A stretch of 64,000 bases of DNA. Source: Glaciecola flavus (lineage in GTDB: Bacteria; Pseudomonadota; Gammaproteobacteria; Enterobacterales; Alteromonadaceae). How positions within the stretch are numbered: the stretch's first letter is position 1; each line of letters starts with the position of its first letter. Both the position numbers and the translations under genes were made by a program. The DNA is taken from assembly GCF_042646125.1 (NCBI RefSeq), contig NZ_JBHRSW010000004.1, positions 1-64,000 on the forward strand, written 5' to 3'. The notes below the pieces were generated by a model. That model saw only the letters and a list, made by a program, of their open reading frames with translations. It did no database searches and was not told where the DNA came from. This document shows, piece by piece, positions 30,601 through 35,379 of this stretch.

Positions 30601-32072
30601 TCATTTAAGGAAGGCTCACTGCCACTTACCAAAGCACCCGTGTACGCATCGCGCATATAGCGATACTCATGCACTAGCTGATTGAGTGAATTGTATACAT
30701 ACTCCGTGACGCGCCCTTCTGGCGACAGGGTAAAGCGCAGGTTATCCTCTGCGTCATACACGTAGAAGGTCGATAGCGCCTTATCTGCGCTCCCCGTGCC
30801 TGACAAGAGCACGGTCTCTTCAAGCACTTGATTATTGTCATTGAATCGCCGCGTCAGCGTATCACCGGCGGCATTAACTTGTGAGCTCTGATTGCCATCA
30901 GCGTCATACCCAAAAGTGACGAGCTGTTCACTGCCCCGGCTCACCGTATGCACATAGCCTTCGTTCGTGTAGGTATACGCCGTCGTCACCTCTTGCGCAT
31001 CAACCACCGCCGTCATGCTGCGCAAACGTTTTAACCCGTCGGTGACAAAGGTCGTCTCACGCCCCGCGACTGTCACGGTCGTATCCAACCCGCCCATGCC
31101 ATTAGTGCGGTAGGTGTACGCAGTGGTCGCGCCTTCACCATCGGTAATATGCTTCACTTTACCAGCGTGCTCGTGTCCACTCTCGTAATAGACAAACGTC
31201 AGTGCACTGCCATCGCTTTGGCTAATACTTCCAATCAGTTGTGAATGGGTATCCACATAGGTGTAGGTTGTGGTAAATACCGCATCATCGGAAATATCGT
31301 TATCTTCTGGGCTAAGGTCGACCGTGACATGCGATAAACGCCCTTGCCCGTCATACCCATAGTATTGACGACGCAGGGTGTGTACGGTGTCTTCGCTATC
31401 TTTGGCGGCATAGGAAATAGCGGTAATACGCGGATTGCCACTATCGTTGTCGTCGTATTCAAGGGTCGCGACTTCTTCGCTGAGCATGCCATCACTGTCC
31501 TCGACGTCCGATACAATGCGCGCTAATAAACCCCCTTCGTATTCGTAGCGGTGACCATGTCCATGACGGTCAAGGGCCGCCATTTGACGCCCGTTATTGT
31601 CGTAATGCACACGGACTAGGCTGCTGCCTTCTTCATATACCCAGGCATTGTTTTCATACACCAAGGTATCATCAGCCCCTGCACCCTCTCGGCTGGTGTA
31701 GATCACCTTACCGCCAGTATTACTTTGGCGGGTAAAGGTTTGGCTCGCCCCGTCGGCCGTAATACGTGTCACCGAAGCACTGCCACCACTGCCATTCACT
31801 CGGCTTAAAAAACCCAAGTGCCATTGGTCGTCACCGTTTGCATCATCAATCGCGCCAAGGCTGTTATATGTGCGCAGCCCCGCGACATCCACACCCACAT
31901 TGGCAATGCCGTCATCTTGCCCTTGAATAAGTAAACTCCCTGTCGCCGAATTCACATATACTCGTTCTTTTCCCTGACCCAGCGACGCTTGACCATACGC
32001 ACCATCACGACCAATTAATGACAGAGACGAATTAAATAAACCTGTGGTATCACTAGCAACAACGGCAACCAT
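9639..32072 (-). CDS. Giant Rhs-Ig-LamG-RTX-LysM polymorphic toxin with YwqJ-like deaminase tip
   Basis: About 7,477 residues in one frame. I choose the ATG at 32072 (MVAVVASDTTG) because GGA lies 7 bases upstream; an ATG at 32105 has none. There is no Sec signal. Approximate order: unique N-terminus 1-170; Rhs/YD repeats 170-2925; Ig/cadherin-like domains 2930-4110, including three 105-residue copies; Ser/Thr-rich linker; LamG-like 4200-4430; RTX-type repeats (seven DTYxYxxGxGxD units) with four beta-sandwich modules 4430-5920; Ig-like; second Rhs block 6270-6690; LysM 6714-6785; hydrophobic/Ala-Gly region with TILIVAVTVLVTVYTAG; pre-toxin module 7024-7205; toxin 7206-7477. The toxin carries ASHSEV (about 7420) and PACVQC (about 7463), the zinc motifs of deaminase-fold toxins, closest to YwqJ. 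The canonical Rhs core end (DPxGL) is not evident. Probably a contact-dependent antibacterial effector; export route unknown. Confidence 0.85.
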   Translation of the reverse strand: MVAVVASDTTGLFNSSLSLIGRDGAYGQASLGQGKERVYVNSATGSLLIQGQDDGIANVGVDVAGLRTYNSLGAIDDANGDDQWHLGFLSRVNGSGGSASVTRITADGASQTFTRQSNTGGKVIYTSREGAGADDTLVYENNAWVYEEGSSLVRVHYDNNGRQMAALDRHGHGHRYEYEGGLLARIVSDVEDSDGMLSEEVATLEYDDNDSGNPRITAISYAAKDSEDTVHTLRRQYYGYDGQGRLSHVTVDLSPEDNDISDDAVFTTTYTYVDTHSQLIGSISQSDGSALTFVYYESGHEHAGKVKHITDGEGATTAYTYRTNGMGGLDTTVTVAGRETTFVTDGLKRLRSMTAVVDAQEVTTAYTYTNEGYVHTVSRGSEQLVTFGYDADGNQSSQVNAAGDTLTRRFNDNNQVLEETVLLSGTGSADKALSTFYVYDAEDNLRFTLSPEGRVTEYVYNSLNQLVHEYRYMRDAYTGALVSGSEPSLNDMTMWKSGLASLAAFDVSAVDYHYDFRGQLASQVAYRAVTAAGQGEATTAQTTYFQYDMMGRLLGETSPALRQKAYAYDGLNRVLAEYDTVLVTSTEADETPALAGRTALVTHDYQDSQSRVTSTQHNGLVTVNSFDAAGRLTATSSGEVGNDTKFGVQRFYYDAQGRQIARQHSNGAISYTLYDAAGRQAYTVDRAGVVTAYAYSDASQLVLTTTYANDTVVTGEWLDGDVYALTVDGDISALVAITDMIGAEGRDTADDRQVRYVYDNAGRQSLRIDGEGGVTEYRYDSAGRQTHVIAYDVALDVNSDTVPALVANEATRVQRTFYSDDGLVLATLDAEGYATEYVYDKRGQATQVIAYATQSAAYLETDIDIALQLTGAWSALRPASNDNAQLIQGADRVQYTAYNGLGQVVTTVSPEGQVTRFAYDDDGQLDTQHVYAAPLKHYRGEPITLTPDAEDRITRYTYNARGQLETQSELPQGLTTRYIYNAQGYLIGTIEDNGVADEQRATWYKKDLLDRQTGMIGGRVAAESADAIHADMESAALEAAISSALATANTGSKQVIDAKGRLVSSTDAEGLSTYYYYDDRDQLIATISGDGEVVRHHYTNFGELRLAVTYTTRLALNAMSTLRGGDTPAALQATLDTLGSEDDVQAEYAYTQRGNLQLSQRSKGANATSHGQHITHVYDNFGQLTYSHTRLSEGVMRTDQQVHDKRGLRVSTIHDLDATRGQAPTSNAEVHSTYDAFGRILSQEDALGNVTRYHYNDKHAAGSEVTVSYPSQNGLVSTITTYDVLGRTIEVQQGVTGGAGSTAAHSQTYQYDGAARTQWVDAGDGTGTLLTYNAFGELTDTQTGRLVGDTLTDISSHVHLAYDEEGNTLTRTEGYGSDAAVTTTYTYGVNNRLASESVSGIDGVTQYFYDNIGRVITSINPEAHETRFIYDAAGQLRYRVNNENVVTAFTYDINGNTTSETVYNKAIALNGFDHDDVIRPAAIASRLEAEGAEIAARQQYVYDNAGRLLLRIDAVGAVTQNTYDARGFVVEQTKFANAVSLSEDDSARIAKGEIAAADVVALLPAANPNKDIRTASVYDKNGRVVFSLQRLDDGQAQVKQSRYDAAGQLIETRAMASTMAYNDAYDITDIHTHYALRADGAPLSTRLNTDDRITRFFYDSAGRIRFVMDAEGAISETRYNLAGRVEQSIAYAKTLSDDSLRAYLPSKSMAWLIGEIAVSSADRVAETLYDAAGRVKTQIRQVIDSQGVTSRIEEHWTYNRAGQKTSYTNANGDVWHYTYDAAGRLAREYSPVLDDVQVPAGNGTATNYPEARQVTAITYDDLGNVKTRTVGVIRVGAGASPASLISANAASLTEENVAALDAANIAHQQITRFTYDALGRQTTVTEPTVGDSSAPEVTSTTQYNALGQGYVNQIKARYTVEGTAQTRIETINTYKVYDAAGRVAYDVDAQGYVTAYQYDAQGNQVALTRYEKALSMTMRNSFTEITIDSFTDGVIATLGGSRTVDTHYNTLGQVIRVEQPSVHFSEVSEAGSVSNYQARPETTYEYNRFGELVLEREKINRTDYAETRYFYDQLGNQIYRVDAENYLTQYAYNAFGQVSAKMEFAGRVADPALTGYVIDSDAFPSMEAWKTHDRVWTYEYDTLGRKIRDVQKNLRLHTVDNTGGDLNVDTTTFDTTRTTTTDYDHVGNVVRIDDAGRVSVNVYDALGRLHRSKAPPSAVVTDVEGLRTSVSQSTKALLTEYHYDIHGNTLVTAQGAIDTTTSLDTSSALLSESAEGVRVSTQTYNARNQVVSQRDAEGNDTTFSYDYRGNVLQEVKGYTRPGEHYNYTISYTRFGPSDGVNGKTLYLGAYITFDSDTGELKGVIPASLVGKSESVNINVVATDVLGEVVFDGIFRTDPKHSNTDTDVDFQFANWHYATIDERTDYAITKYHYDNLGQVTETTLLHRTPTGDDVQRKVKAEYNSYGEIEKQGDPQFNGASNAALQVYFEYDDAGRLLNTNQGDGARKDYAYDLRGQVVRVKHQSSGETVNRLDSLGRVYQQFGQAYQVKRAGDGLVYRDTPVVRQQYDRWGNITQVTNANGYTTTYTYNQHNQIATETRHAVAVYDEANQVKVKSPVFNNYYDSHGQLIARQDTRGHTRVNRYDARGQLIQAQDELGHSTHLGYNVFGEQVATMDALGYITTSKVDKLGRVLETGDIRRPDDTSPLDYQVLNTFIYNELGHKTSFTNALGHTYRYENDIRGNVLRTYSPDKVSMSYEYDRLGRQTTESYDRLRVGYSEDSQLDKNSQRFNYFGQQISKSDLSDNEYIYHYDGNNRLDNRVINFRVLGAVDQILSYTYYENGLLKSIADSSTGSHSEFVYDIGGQLVSETRTTVNSLKQTVVERTDTGYDAHGRVTQVMVTDINPDNPDEEKIRSVLSYTYDAMGNRRSINVANGYSGNIGVDRAPSVNPEFQGLSYPPATIGAEYDYNIGNIADIFIDEAIGELEFELLLRQGDKDNEEYVVVDSDLTSLGGHWLQLTQANGTLGLTTNSAQSGEHHYAIRAKQKDKPELFTLLPFFLPVKQDLKPRFIEPEGFEEITTLIPGQGYMLAINLNDYIEDPESEPLTFDIKLKDGSALPDWLIFDKSKIDIGTIVIKTKLGEVVPSDFLDDISFIIDASDGDRSNQFDLVVRTPGNTTENRPPELIEAGPVTRSYNIDDSISIWVEQYFIDPDGDPLSLVGVENIPDFLYWFGPEANSTNRNRIKKRPNEELVAGEYHLTAIVQDTFGLEEEIEIIVVVSAEQDNSAPRPIDPDPVIRSYNIDDSISIWVEQYFTDPDGDALSLVSVRNIPDFLYWFDSSANDTNKNRIKQRPNEDLVAGSYHLTAVVRDTSGLLAEKDIIIEIAVSGANSAPVPNDPRPVTRTFDIDDDISISAVQYFTDPDSDPLSLVDVQGLPAFLYWFGSNASDTNKNRIKKRPGEDLIAGTYELTAIVEDPSGASAQKDIKLVIEAPPKASTITIPNTREGEEFSFDLRSLFTRHVDDIQISPLADFNLNTEQSGQYILESTGGKLDYESQGTKSIRVSATNSYGTTHRDIEFEVYNENHRPIVQEADERRRDIYLSPSDKLNTQVIVKDFDIYAGVALPSEQITVTAEYVDKNGNLIADTTSLFAIDTESFDDGNGSQTRIIVRSHNALGSNLPIQLVLTINDNVNEDTIFVLGLNKSVSAVDTPPTPSVTKLPDAKEGQDYPPVNLLTLFSDAQGHDITFDSVGALPPGFKVVGGHLQLTGDVVPYTSNREYDITVSVKANNKIGTGSFKLHIEDTNTAPKAKPGKDRILTMQPGEAQRNFPLFDYFEDDANVSQLKYTITSDNAGNKGTISFVEPNRNRLRYRPTDTFPHTVTAYVTATDANGNGLTSEPVAFTFVFPGVHSSDISRKVSSVSIDWSPGTDQGTLLLSDYFDNIGNATFRTINQSIDGYTQVGSPLSVEYVKDENGVFAKAELSLPSAHGGAFFSGDFGFTIVGERNGVDVAVDFVVSNRGPMSIRTIGTLTHGETTDNRLSYQVRLNNVPSNHEIEYELSSKPPELGRFHISSSGLITNEAGSKKGGDTYPATVLVRNKTTGESASQNFYIKVLDTHDDITNQPRSTQTSAASLLTSPLSTTIGQLPQASDNAVIPNTTTIDDVNADSSALVAPTQSLVEPAPTALLSTSESAVNSATTNLNTTNRIAHFNFDTDISDSTGATTSRAEGGASINATGGIYDGALRLDGVDDHVVLGNRDGINSQGMYTSKTISLWFKMDGTDGGRQVIYEQGGGSRGLNVYLDNNTLYAGGWDDTIDGSDTNKWLGTFKSIEGLEANKWYHVAVVLDANDTPEALTQGAFRAYLNGNEFDTANSQGMQLYTHNDGIAIGGINSATKMHDGTTSGDAFFAGTVDEVMLWSRVLDDGEINQIVQEAIAIRGDSEGGTLTGTDGDDIFISGEGNHKLYGGKGEDTYIYRRGDGIDEIRDSNSTSLLKFEDIASDEIEFVVSGNSLLVQDTSTGQTLVRVHDWFNNAARRLITIAFTDITLTPEQVDERVVDGIHVKIEDARLSSYGVDQDHDLDGYSITEDGKGIAFTGNTWKRLALPEAYQVTDKTVLSFRVKSDGEGEIQGIGLDTDNSFYNGQKANFQLYGEQPNGSFKQDYRYTGAGEWQEMHIEVGKFASGSMNYLTLFNDDDAGVIGNIEFSDIRLYENDSFGSRGHDLLVSNADNNFLRGYLGDDTYVYRVGGGYDIVRDRYGNNTLRMEGIKASEVKIRRSYNNLIITVLDTQELVNVYNWYHSDAFKMSVVFDDVTLDAYDLEAFYRQDKPIDFNASPLSKFSTADLPGSYTVSDDGLTLGIQNDKWLKTAVAHTVMANTYLSFEFKTDALGEDHVIGLDPNNFFGSQKGALFHIAGSNMSRSADEGFKYADRYTGNGDWQTFTIRVGDYFTGHAHNLVLGNVGDETTNSHFRNIQLFDLKTDGTAESDLLIGTAGDDTLTGGDGNNTLIGRGGDDALIGGDGADTYVYNIGDGHDTITDAGGSVGNTLRFGEGITPEQVRMQVIDGDFVVSFDGLDGSLTLGSWANSSNMKIRRVEFADGQVWEYEEVGQRTEIIGSDDTDDYNLGWIGAGFSHRGNGGDDTLRGGKRDDTYYYALGDGNDVIIDRYGNDTLVFEGISKHDVTAHKDGQHFILTLRRTGETVTLKNWFDWVNNDEGRAYRHNLHFSDGEFTGDEFHKFLRTGRPIDLSLQTFDWYSRGNMPGNVSVSDDGKQLDLTGDIWRRTGVGYTVTEDTYLSFEFKVSELGKRHVIGLDSNALVSNGAGALFSLMGEAGDPSDDQYYIHDHVYTGNGDWQTFTIKVGDYFTGDGNYLVFGNLDESDAVNSHFRNIQLYDVQTDGTADNDFLIGTETNNVLNGVDGNDTLIGRQGNDTLKGGDGHDTYIYNLGDGKDTIIDSYQQANALQFGEGIHPDDISVRMRWGRDVVVSLDGEDIITIKDGFLKGRIVVDTFRFASGVMWDAQDIVDRVAFAGNDNGNGFYYDYSELDLTFEGGKGNDSFHVGRGRDTYIYNLGDGNDTINDKGAHGSNIIRFGEGIAPENLQVTMSGGYLTFSFNHAEGSIRTKYWRNDIKIGEIHFHDGTQWSIADFTQHLIQHGDDGDNKWGAGELRLSATHLAGKGNDKIIGGEYNDTFLYRLGDGNDEIIDSRGNNTLVMEDISKHDVYITRISTHLLITNRINGESVKLNNWYHSVNHRMRVVFADGAFTPTELTDFAAPLPAVDLSANSFSEYTGQHSDGMYTLTDNNQGIEIIGNTWQKTAFDYTITDNTYLTFEFKANKKGERHAIGFDTDNKLDGLPGKFFQVWGNENNALNTVAYVDEYTSVDEWQTYTIKVGDYITGNMNYLTFINDDDTNGGTGNTNHSQFRNIRIGELRPQSAALSYTGVSSITAKAGTYIRESVAFTEANEAQLTVNAAALPDWLQYDAETQTVYGFVPTDFTPDTVITLLAHDGVHAGMTQRIQVSVRDVTPVQERVVPLASQHLHYQDTLSVDIAHAFGITTDADYTVTVEQEDGTYLGIEALPWLSIQDGVLLGALSQDNITTGTKVRIVADVQGNKTQGEFTLVVDGPQALSVGTIELVSDQAIRVEASKYFKGLSSNAKFGVRISIDSALATAQASIANALVDNGTSAALPAPSTGISATNNVLQTTDLESVSLDNDEPDVIIPDELLTWLSFDPQTGLLSSTKEGATALAGYIERLKIDFFAQDGDINIDTTGELTVSNGATEETYYFTYDAANRVQMDAGILDNGVIKLGADSQYVQYDAIGRAQYVFSNEGKTLHKMTYNAQGSLAYSEQAYSLSEPDANLFQHNSLITGQAQGPIPFNYQWYKSVEHKYNLLQQVEETVNYFAADDSYEILGNPHPKTRKRRVEGELSLANSVRSIQKFEYTDDGKIDSINEFSVSAQEAGSRINGSQYDTITIADVDTLDNHASRTTYSYDPTGRVENMYFNQFKRPAESGEELPESFTQSFAYKYEGRESYLEKLVSASGNNHFAQAKTESFYDANGNRIAVEETPLDENGEEIAGAKVQARYFDYTADGKLVRRQYASQSNTHRGVHAPRPLAELIEEAKRVLTAEDLFNLPEAQATRYIDDYLIGNPLSFPLGTDESIKVGITSVLDNLLSDKTRETIADKIEFAPDEESVSHYLFNGSQYLGELKEDGKINVKSAHVQSVNPTKSASTLRHTVRQGETLRTLANQYYGNADLWYVIADANGLAQSSSEALTAGQSIEIPEQANTSNRFDTFTPYNVAEVIGDTNPTVPYLPPPPEAGCNALETILIVAVTVLVTVYTAGAGSFSNGWLALANSPGAAFAGSVAGNLAGQVTGVALGVQDGIDFGSALVSGATAFVTAGIGQHLGVGKTVADGGKVVNGITTAATKSSAVALTAGGKALTAAAGVVTTAAANKLIGRPSGFRWANVAAAGVTSFIGSKANLGGGEFFENLDPSGFTGELVGGIARSGINYAVKKGVFNEGSWNFVDVATDSFGNALGNSIVGAAITSSNNRQQQQAQLDAFGAALLKDANAKLNSNLNGGINDIQDKVAQTVATEGAANLSAVVATRQAQQDADYDASVLASINRDTARISSSLAHANTVYQSVSNLVNTAYENRQAAAISRSQLNAARAARYERGAIAADNAFAAIGTSGVDVNASFTAKTAGFAEFRQGQRDALRSRFGLSSDAEFGTLGDNLLGTLEGFGDSLYQGGQFLGVGLGSLNPVVQGISYFSGNGLVNPFTQEYHSFLGEATTVQRAAGRQQGEIFSYFVGGETAILAGSRGVKAIVASRVASQPVVVTAAQAENLKSLTRAEFDLLRSEGQSISNIGPALSVAQDLRTGKISKVFTNDPNGNIPLDLNDALAQRLANAPDDVLAFERTKGIASHSEVFAVNEILNARPGASFNDIAVFTQEVKKASLRGEFKPACVQCDFLLNGVQYVR
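9642..10455 (-). other. YwqJ-like nucleic-acid/nucleotide deaminase toxin domain
   Basis: This is the variable C-terminus of the giant gene. The first half is Gly-rich and weakly hydrophobic (DSLYQGGQFLGVGLGSLNP); the last about 90 residues hold the deaminase signature H-x-E in GIASHSEVFAVNEIL and C-x-x-C in FKPACVQCDFLL. In the deaminase superfamily these bind zinc and the Glu shuttles a proton. Substrate (C or A, DNA, RNA or free nucleotide) cannot be told from sequence. Confidence 0.75.
10564..10609. repeat. Direct repeat copy B (46 bp identical to 1270-1315)
   Basis: This identical copy lies in the pre-toxin module of the active giant gene and is surrounded by about 500 bp of lower but clear similarity. 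With copy A it would let homologous recombination replace the deaminase tip by orphan tip 1 and excise 9,294 bp. Confidence 0.85.
21606..22550. repeat. Three tandem 315-bp repeats (cadherin/Ig-like domains)
   Basis: Three in-frame copies, spaced exactly 315 bp (for example the motif start at 21861, 22176 and 22491), encode 105-residue domains with RSYNIDDSISIWVEQYF, DPDGDPLSLV, FLYWF and KNRIKKRPxExLxAGxYxLTA. DPDGD-type loops suggest calcium-binding cadherin-like folds. The first two copies are closest to each other, pointing to recent duplication. Confidence 0.8.
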
Positions 32073-32294
32073 TACACATTCCTTTTTATAACTATAATCG
32101 TACACCTCTTACCGAGGTATTTACCTAGCTATTCCACGAAATGAGGTTTTTTTTTAGTTATTTTTTTAATTTAATGAAAATAAATTTTAAGTTTCTGATA
32201 TTTATATATATTTATTTGGTTAGATGAGATACTGAAAAAGCACTTTGTACAGGCTATAGATACAAATAGATGGGATATTGTCTATTATGCTAAC

Positions 32295-32666
32295 TTACTT
32301 TATCGCCTGTTTAAGATCATAAATTTTTTCCATGGGTACCCATTTCTCGGATGGTTTAGCGCAAGCTAAGGGTTTCTGAAACTTCCACATAAGCGCTTCC
32401 CATTCTTCGCTTTTTTGTCGACCTTCTGCTGTTTTAGGCAGTGCAGTAGGATTAAAGTCAAGGGTGGTTTCCATGATCATAAACAAGCGATCCGCTACGT
32501 GATAGATTTCCATATCTAAAATACCCACTTCTTCCATATTCGCGGTTATCTGAGGCCAAGCATTTTCAGGTCGGTGGTAGGCAATGTACTCATTAATTAA
32601 GTCGGGATCGTCTTGTAGATCCAAAGCTAAACAATATCGTTTACGCTGGCTGTGGTTATTGCTCAT
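32295..32666 (-). CDS. L-rhamnose mutarotase-like protein (RhaM/DUF718)
   Basis: The product is 123 residues, a little longer than RhaM (about 104). It has the family opening RYCLALDLQDDPDLINEYIAYHR, a central EVGILDMEIYHVADRLFMIME and the C-terminal Trp-rich EEWEALMWKFQKPL. Family members interconvert alpha and beta anomers of rhamnose or fucose through a ferredoxin-like dimer. No sugar catabolic genes are adjacent, so the sugar is unknown. A short AGGAA-type ribosome site precedes the ATG. It lies 52 bases downstream in the direction of, and on the same strand as, the GGDEF-EAL gene. Confidence 0.8.
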   Translation of the reverse strand: MSNNHSQRKRYCLALDLQDDPDLINEYIAYHRPENAWPQITANMEEVGILDMEIYHVADRLFMIMETTLDFNPTALPKTAEGRQKSEEWEALMWKFQKPLACAKPSEKWVPMEKIYDLKQAIK

Positions 32667-32718
32667 GCTTTCCTCAGAGAATTAGGTGGTAGTCGTAAAG
32701 GCTGTTTTAACGAAGTGT

Positions 32719-35157
32719 TTATCGACTCATAGCGGCTTCTTGTGTGAGGTATTTAGATTCAAAAGCTTCAGGAAGAAGTGGCTTACTAAAATAATAACCT
32801 TGCAATAATATTTCACCTTGTAACATCAACCACTCAACTTGAGCCTGCGTCTCCACACCTTCGGCAACCGTCACTAGGCCGAGGTTACGAGACAATTGAA
32901 TTATCGATCTCACCAACTTTTCATCCTGAGGATCGTGAGTGATATCATTAACAAAGGAACGATCAATTTTAAGCTTGTTTACATCGAGATCTTTAAGGTG
33001 ACTAAGTGAGCTGTAGCCTGTACCAAAATCGTCCAAGGAGAAACTGATACCCATCTTTTTCAATATATCAATTTTGTGAATGGTATCGTCTTTGTTGTCC
33101 AAAGCAACGCTTTCTGTAATCTCAAACTCCAGATACGTTCCGTCGATGTTGTGCTTTTTCAGTATTCTCGACACACAATCAATAAAGTCATGCCTTGCTA
33201 ACTGCTTTGCACTGATATTTACCGCTATTTTGAAGTCATCAAACATCATCTTGCGTTGGATAAGATCTGCAATATATTCACAGATGGCATTTAAGATACG
33301 CTCGCCAACATCGACAATAAGGGCACTTTCTTCAAGAAAGGGAATAAATTCACCGGGGCTGACAATTTCGCCATCTTTGCGCCAACGCATCAGCGCCTCC
33401 GCCCCTACTAGACGATGAGTATCAGAATCAACCAGTGGCTGAAGCACAAAGAAGAACTCATCTCTGAACATCGCTTTCATGATGTCTCGTTCAAGTCTTA
33501 GCAGCTCTGCAGCCTGCGTTGCCATTTCGTTTTTAAATAAGGTCACACGGTTTCGACCTGTCCGCTTAGACTCGTACATAGCCGTATCTGCATATTGCAG
33601 TATTTCGTCAGCGGAAGACTGCCCTTTTTTGAAAACGATTACGCCAATCGATGCGGTCAAAGCATAGCTGTGCAAGCCGATTTCAATTTCCTTATTTATG
33701 CATGCCCTAAGACGCTCACCGAGCACTTCTGCACCATTGGTAGCAGTCTGCAAATTGTCAGATACGTTTTCTTCAATACATAGAAATTCATCCGCACCAA
33801 GACGGGCAATTAAGTCAGAAAATGAGAATTCTTTTTGCAAACGCCTAGCCAGTTTCACAATCAATTGATCACCCACGCTGTGGCTCAATGTATCGTTAAT
33901 TCTCTTAAATTGATCTAAGTCAGCGATAGCAGCAATACCGTACATGCCCTCTTGTTCTTCATTGTGAACACTCAGGACTTCATATACTTTATTGCGATTG
34001 GGTAAGGAAGTAAGTGGGTCAAAATAAGCCAGCGACTCAATTCTTTCCTCGGCGTTTACTCGCTTGGTGACGTCTGTTGCGGTAACCAAAATACTGTGTT
34101 TTTCTGGCGTTTTAAATTTAACCAAGGTCATTTCAACATAACAATCTGAAGCGCTCGCATCCTTTATCTTGATAGTTTTGCTAATCTGATTTTTTTTGCC
34201 ATTAAAAAACGAATTGATGGCACGCATAAATTCAGGGTCAATGGGCTTTATCACTTCATTAGCAGAGCGACCTTTTAACTCGTATATTGAGTAGCCATAA
34301 AATGCAGCCGTTGCTTTATTAGCAAACACAAACTCAAGCTTTTTATCCAAAGAAAAAATCAAGGCAGGTGCCGTATCTAATATTAACCGAAATCGTTGTG
34401 ATCGCTCAGTAAGTAATACTTGACTGGTTGATATCCTCGACAACATGTCGTTTGCGGCATTTACAATTAGACTAAATTCGTCCTTGTCATGCCCGTTTAA
34501 GTGACTGATTTGTTGGGTAGCAATAGACTTAGTATTAACACGCTGAAAACGCCGAGACAGCCGAATAAGTGGTGACGCCAACATAAAGTGATACACGACA
34601 CTCAAGGCGATGGTTAAAAAGATATAACCTGCCGATGCAATAATAAATGCACGCACTGCTCTGTCGTATACGCCAGACAAAGCCACATGGTTGTCAATGA
34701 CGTATATAAGTTCACCGTATATGTGTGATCGCCCCGTTGACAAAGGCTGGCCAGAGAGAATAATACTAGACTTTGTAAAATTGTCGGAGAATAAAGAAAG
34801 TACGGGGTTATATGAGCTTTGGTTGGGAAAATCTTCCTCAACCATGTTTTGTTCGTGCCGAGAAAACTCAGCCATTACATTACCGTGATCATCTATGATT
34901 GACACATAGCTAAAATAGTCGAACAGCACTAAGCCATTAATAACATTATTTGCCAGCTGGTCATCCAGCAAAAACACGGCATTTGACGCACTGGTCTGCG
35001 CTGACTCAAGAATGGAGTCGATACTCCCTCTCACTTCTTGCTGCCGTTGCTTAAAATCAAACAAAGTTTGTAAGAAAGCCATCACTAAACCAAGAAAAAC
35101 TAGAAGGGCTAAACTTCTAACCCCCAATTTAAATGATAACTTTTGACTGAGCTTCAT
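32719..35157 (-). CDS. PAS-GGDEF-EAL cyclic-di-GMP protein, membrane sensor
   Basis: The product is 812 residues. A membrane helix lies at about 15-33, then a periplasmic sensor region (about 34-165), a second helix (about 167-190), HAMP-like linker, PAS (about 250-370), GGDEF (about 375-540) and EAL (about 550-805). The GGDEF site reads RLGADEF (Ala replaces the second Gly), so cyclase activity may be weak or lost. The EAL domain is intact by eye: EALMRW, EITESVALDN, DDFGTGYSSL, KIDRSFV, AEGVET, QGYYFSKP, so phosphodiesterase activity is likely. It would lower cyclic-di-GMP in response to a periplasmic signal and affect motility and attachment. Confidence 0.92.
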   Translation of the reverse strand: MKLSQKLSFKLGVRSLALLVFLGLVMAFLQTLFDFKQRQQEVRGSIDSILESAQTSASNAVFLLDDQLANNVINGLVLFDYFSYVSIIDDHGNVMAEFSRHEQNMVEEDFPNQSSYNPVLSLFSDNFTKSSIILSGQPLSTGRSHIYGELIYVIDNHVALSGVYDRAVRAFIIASAGYIFLTIALSVVYHFMLASPLIRLSRRFQRVNTKSIATQQISHLNGHDKDEFSLIVNAANDMLSRISTSQVLLTERSQRFRLILDTAPALIFSLDKKLEFVFANKATAAFYGYSIYELKGRSANEVIKPIDPEFMRAINSFFNGKKNQISKTIKIKDASASDCYVEMTLVKFKTPEKHSILVTATDVTKRVNAEERIESLAYFDPLTSLPNRNKVYEVLSVHNEEQEGMYGIAAIADLDQFKRINDTLSHSVGDQLIVKLARRLQKEFSFSDLIARLGADEFLCIEENVSDNLQTATNGAEVLGERLRACINKEIEIGLHSYALTASIGVIVFKKGQSSADEILQYADTAMYESKRTGRNRVTLFKNEMATQAAELLRLERDIMKAMFRDEFFFVLQPLVDSDTHRLVGAEALMRWRKDGEIVSPGEFIPFLEESALIVDVGERILNAICEYIADLIQRKMMFDDFKIAVNISAKQLARHDFIDCVSRILKKHNIDGTYLEFEITESVALDNKDDTIHKIDILKKMGISFSLDDFGTGYSSLSHLKDLDVNKLKIDRSFVNDITHDPQDEKLVRSIIQLSRNLGLVTVAEGVETQAQVEWLMLQGEILLQGYYFSKPLLPEAFESKYLTQEAAMSR

Positions 35158-35379
35158 ATATCACGCGTAAAGACATTGGAATTCTCATCATATGGATGTT
35201 TATTCGATTTTGCAATTTTTTACTAGCACCTTCAGCTACATAAGGTATTATTATTTGCGGTAAGCGCGTTGGGCGTGTTTTCTGCACGCAAAATTCATAG
35301 CTAAAAACACAACGCTTCATAGCTTGCGCAACGAAAAGATCAAAATATAAAACAAGCATGGAATAATAGAGGATGTAGA

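Noticed and set aside
9996..31526. Many plus-strand open frames opposite the giant gene
   Set aside because: They are shadows of repetitive coding sequence; no ribosome sites, no family features.
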